Assembly (NCBI RefSeq): GCF_042646425.1
Contig: NZ_JBHRTR010000028.1
Span: 434,001 to 498,000, forward strand
DNA length: 64,000 nucleotides
Direction: 5' to 3'
DNA from: Marinibaculum pumilum
GTDB lineage: Bacteria > Pseudomonadota > Alphaproteobacteria > Ferrovibrionales > Ferrovibrionaceae
Shown here: positions 62,251 to 64,000 of the stretch, one piece after another
How the letters are laid out: each line of letters opens with the position of its first letter
Numbering within the stretch: position 1 is the first letter of the stretch
Program-made: the position numbers and the translations under genes
The notes under the pieces: generated by a model
What the model was told of the DNA's origin: nothing
Databases searched by the model: none
What the model saw: the letters and a program-made list of their open reading frames with translations, nothing else

Positions 62251-63492
62251 TCAGGCCTGGCTCGGCTCTGTGGCGGCGGCACCGCCGCTCCAGGGCGAAC
62301 GGCCCGCGGCCAGGGCGGCCCGGATCGCCGGCCCGTCGGCATCCAGCTGCGGCGCCGGTCGCGGTTCCGGCCGCGCTGCGCCGTCCACCCAGATAGGCGG
62401 CATCACGGTGCGGGCCACGGCCGATCCCTGCGGCGCGGCGGCGATCGCGCCGCAGGCGACGGATTGCGGGCTCTCGGCGGCCTGCTCGGTGCTCAGCACC
62501 GGCCCGGCGGAGAGCTGCGCGGCCTGCAGCCGCGCCGCCCAGTCCGGCCAGCTGCGGGTCGCGAAGACCTCGTCCAGCAGGGCGGTCAGCGCGGCGGCAT
62601 GGGCGGCACGGCCCTCCGCGGTGGCAAAGCGCGGGTCGGCGGCCCAGTCCGGGCGCTCGATCACCTGCAAGAGCCGCTGCCAGTCGCGCTCCGGCTCCAC
62701 GCCGGTCAGCATGAACCAGTTGCCGTCGGCGCCGCGGTAGATGTTGACAAGAACGGTGAAGGGCGCCTGCCTGTCGCGCCGCGGTGGCACCTCTGCACCG
62801 GCCAGGGCGCCCTGCGCCAGGATCGCGTTCGACCACAGCCCGTTCGCCAGCAGCGAGGTATGGACATGCCGGCCGCGGCCGCTGCGCTGCCGGTCGTACA
62901 GTGCCAGCATGATGGCGCCGAACAGGGCGATGGCGGTGGGATGGTCGCCCTGTCCCGGCACCGACATGGCCGGCGCAGCCTCCGGCGCGGAGCGCAGCTG
63001 GTGCATCAGGCCGGACCGCGCCCAGAGGCTGGAGGCGTCGAAGGCGGTGCCGTCGGCATCCGGCCCGGTCTCGCCGAAGGCCGTCAGGGAGGCATAGATC
63101 AGCCGTTTGTTGCGGGCGGAGACCGCCTCCCAGGTCAGGCCCATGCGGCGCCGTGCCGGCAGCGGCTGGTTGGTCAGGAAGATGTCGGCGGTTTCGATCA
63201 GGCGGTCCAGGACGGCGCGGTCTGCCGCGGCCTTCAGGTCCAGCACCAGGCTGCGCTTGCCGCGGCTGTCCAGGTCCCAGAGGCTGTCGAAGCCGGGCTC
63301 CGGCATGCCCGGCAGCTGGTGCAGCCGGCGATAGCCGTCGCCGCCGGGCGGCTCCACCTTGATCACTTCCGCGCCGTGGTCGGCCAGCACCAGGGCGGCG
63401 GCCGGACCGGCGACGAAGCTGGCCATGTCGATCACCCTGATGCCGTCCAGGATCGGCCGTCCGCCGTCCGTCGCGTCCCGTTGCAGGCTCAC
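62251..63492 (-). CDS. CaiB/BaiF (class III) CoA-transferase
   Basis: 413 residues. Motifs: GIRVIDMASFVAGPAAALVLADHGAEVIKVEPPGGDGYR, LDSRGKRSLVLDLKAAADRAVLDRLIETADIFLTNQPLPARRRMGLTWEAV, SLTAFGETGPDADGTAFDASSLWARSGLM, and GDHPTAIALFGAIMLALYDRQRSGRG, in which the Asp of GDH is the probable catalytic residue. Less similar to the copy at 3052 than two alleles would be, so it has its own substrate. The next gene encodes the unknown secreted protein. Confidence 0.9.
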   Translation of the reverse strand: MSLQRDATDGGRPILDGIRVIDMASFVAGPAAALVLADHGAEVIKVEPPGGDGYRRLHQLPGMPEPGFDSLWDLDSRGKRSLVLDLKAAADRAVLDRLIETADIFLTNQPLPARRRMGLTWEAVSARNKRLIYASLTAFGETGPDADGTAFDASSLWARSGLMHQLRSAPEAAPAMSVPGQGDHPTAIALFGAIMLALYDRQRSGRGRHVHTSLLANGLWSNAILAQGALAGAEVPPRRDRQAPFTVLVNIYRGADGNWFMLTGVEPERDWQRLLQVIERPDWAADPRFATAEGRAAHAAALTALLDEVFATRSWPDWAARLQAAQLSAGPVLSTEQAAESPQSVACGAIAAAPQGSAVARTVMPPIWVDGAARPEPRPAPQLDADGPAIRAALAAGRSPWSGGAAATEPSQA

Positions 63493-63778
63493 CTCGTCCC
63501 TCCCCCACGGTTTCCGCCGGTCGCAGCCGGCCTCCTTGCGGCAGAGCCTAGCGAAGCCGCGCCGCCACGTCAGGATTCTCGTTTCGGGACGCCGAATCGG
63601 CCTGTAAGTTGCGTAGGGAAATCTTTACGATTGTATAGCATTCTCAGCCGTCACCCCGGGACGGCGGCGTACCGGTGGCCTGGACGGGTTTGTCATCGCG
63701 CCCCCGCCTGCCGCTGTCAGAGACGCACGACTTTCGCGCACGCGCCCATCGCCGCCGGGTGGGGAACGGGATCGCTCG

Positions 63779-64000
63779 ATGGATTTCCTGCTCGACGAAG
63801 CCTTTCATCCTCTGCCGTCCAGCATCCTGGTGGGACGCGATACCTATATCGCCAGCTACGACCTGAACCTTGTCGCGCTGTCGGTGGTCATCGCCACCCT
63901 GGCCGGGATGGTCGCGCTGACAATCGGAGCACGGCTCACCCAGGTGGAAGGGCGCTGGCCGCGCTTCCTCTGGCTCGGGGCCGGCAGCACCGTCATGGCG
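63779..64000 (+). CDS. MHYT-domain membrane sensor, N-terminal fragment
   Basis: Seventy-four codons open to the window edge: MDFLLDEAFHPLPSSILVG..., then YDLNLVALSVVIATLAGMVALTIGARLTQVEG and FLWLGAGSTVMA. The YDLxLVxLS start, two membrane helices and WLGAGSxVMA match the beginning of MHYT domains, which sense gases through metal-binding Met/His residues lying beyond the edge and usually continue into GGDEF/EAL or kinase modules. Upstream, 63617-63650 has an AT-rich stretch (TTTACGATTGTATAGC) that may be its promoter. Confidence 0.7.
   Translation, partial: MDFLLDEAFHPLPSSILVGRDTYIASYDLNLVALSVVIATLAGMVALTIGARLTQVEGRWPRFLWLGAGSTVMA

Overview
The window is 64 kb of very GC-rich, densely coding bacterial DNA. 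Gene content (several Liv-type and Ssu-type ABC importers, CaiB/BaiF CoA-transferases, a fused indolepyruvate ferredoxin oxidoreductase, a MetA-type homoserine acyltransferase, ATGA/GTGA gene overlaps) suggests a metabolically versatile alphaproteobacterium, probably Rhodospirillales-like; that assignment is inference. I see no rRNA, tRNA, CRISPR array, insertion sequence, prophage or origin. One 68-base run of N (29247-29314) is an assembly gap.

Layout. (1) 1-11.4 kb: a truncated GntR/HutC regulator faces a ten-kilobase co-directional operon (1010-11355): zinc-type dehydrogenase, CitE-like lyase, class III CoA-transferase, PuuE-like deacetylase, DehI-like protein, amidase, and a sugar-type ABC importer. 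A perfect 16-bp palindrome plus a 13/16 copy lie in the divergent region. It looks like uptake, hydrolysis, CoA activation and retro-aldol cleavage of an unidentified amide-containing substrate. (2) 11.4-20 kb: amine oxidase, FCD-type GntR, TauD-like dioxygenase, a Phd/PIN toxin-antitoxin pair with its own operator, a PfkB kinase, and an MBOAT/SGNH/beta-sandwich operon for acylating an exported glycan. (3) 20-33.6 kb, minus strand: LigB-type dioxygenase, fused indolepyruvate oxidoreductase, atypical SDR, acyl-CoA dehydrogenase, acyl-CoA ligase, TetR regulator, then VOC protein, Rieske dioxygenase alpha/beta and a Liv-type binding protein. Two different operator-like motifs are each shared between separate promoters of this block, which suggests one aromatic/acyl-CoA regulon.

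(4) 33.7-39.6 kb: MetA with glutamate 111 (predicted acetyl-CoA user), a membrane histidine kinase with a degenerate ATPase domain, a small secreted protein, SnoaL-like/LysR divergent pair, and a reductive-dehalogenase/QueG-like iron-sulfur protein flanked by minisatellites. (5) 39.7-46.9 kb: a complete Liv-type ABC importer operon headed by an AMP-forming ligase whose P-loop motif is degenerate. (6) 47.1-57.3 kb: a RutR-like TetR regulator with RutR-type palindromes at its own promoter and in front of an SsuC-type permease; the unit also carries a NAD(P)-binding epimerase-like protein, a double-GNAT protein, a DapA-family aldolase, the SsuB-type ATPase, then an amidase and an MFS carrier. This is the best candidate for an undescribed catabolic system. 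(7) 57.3-64 kb: glutathione transferase/LysR, single-domain globin, luciferase-like monooxygenase, an uncharacterised secreted protein, a second CoA-transferase, and the start of an MHYT membrane sensor at the window edge.
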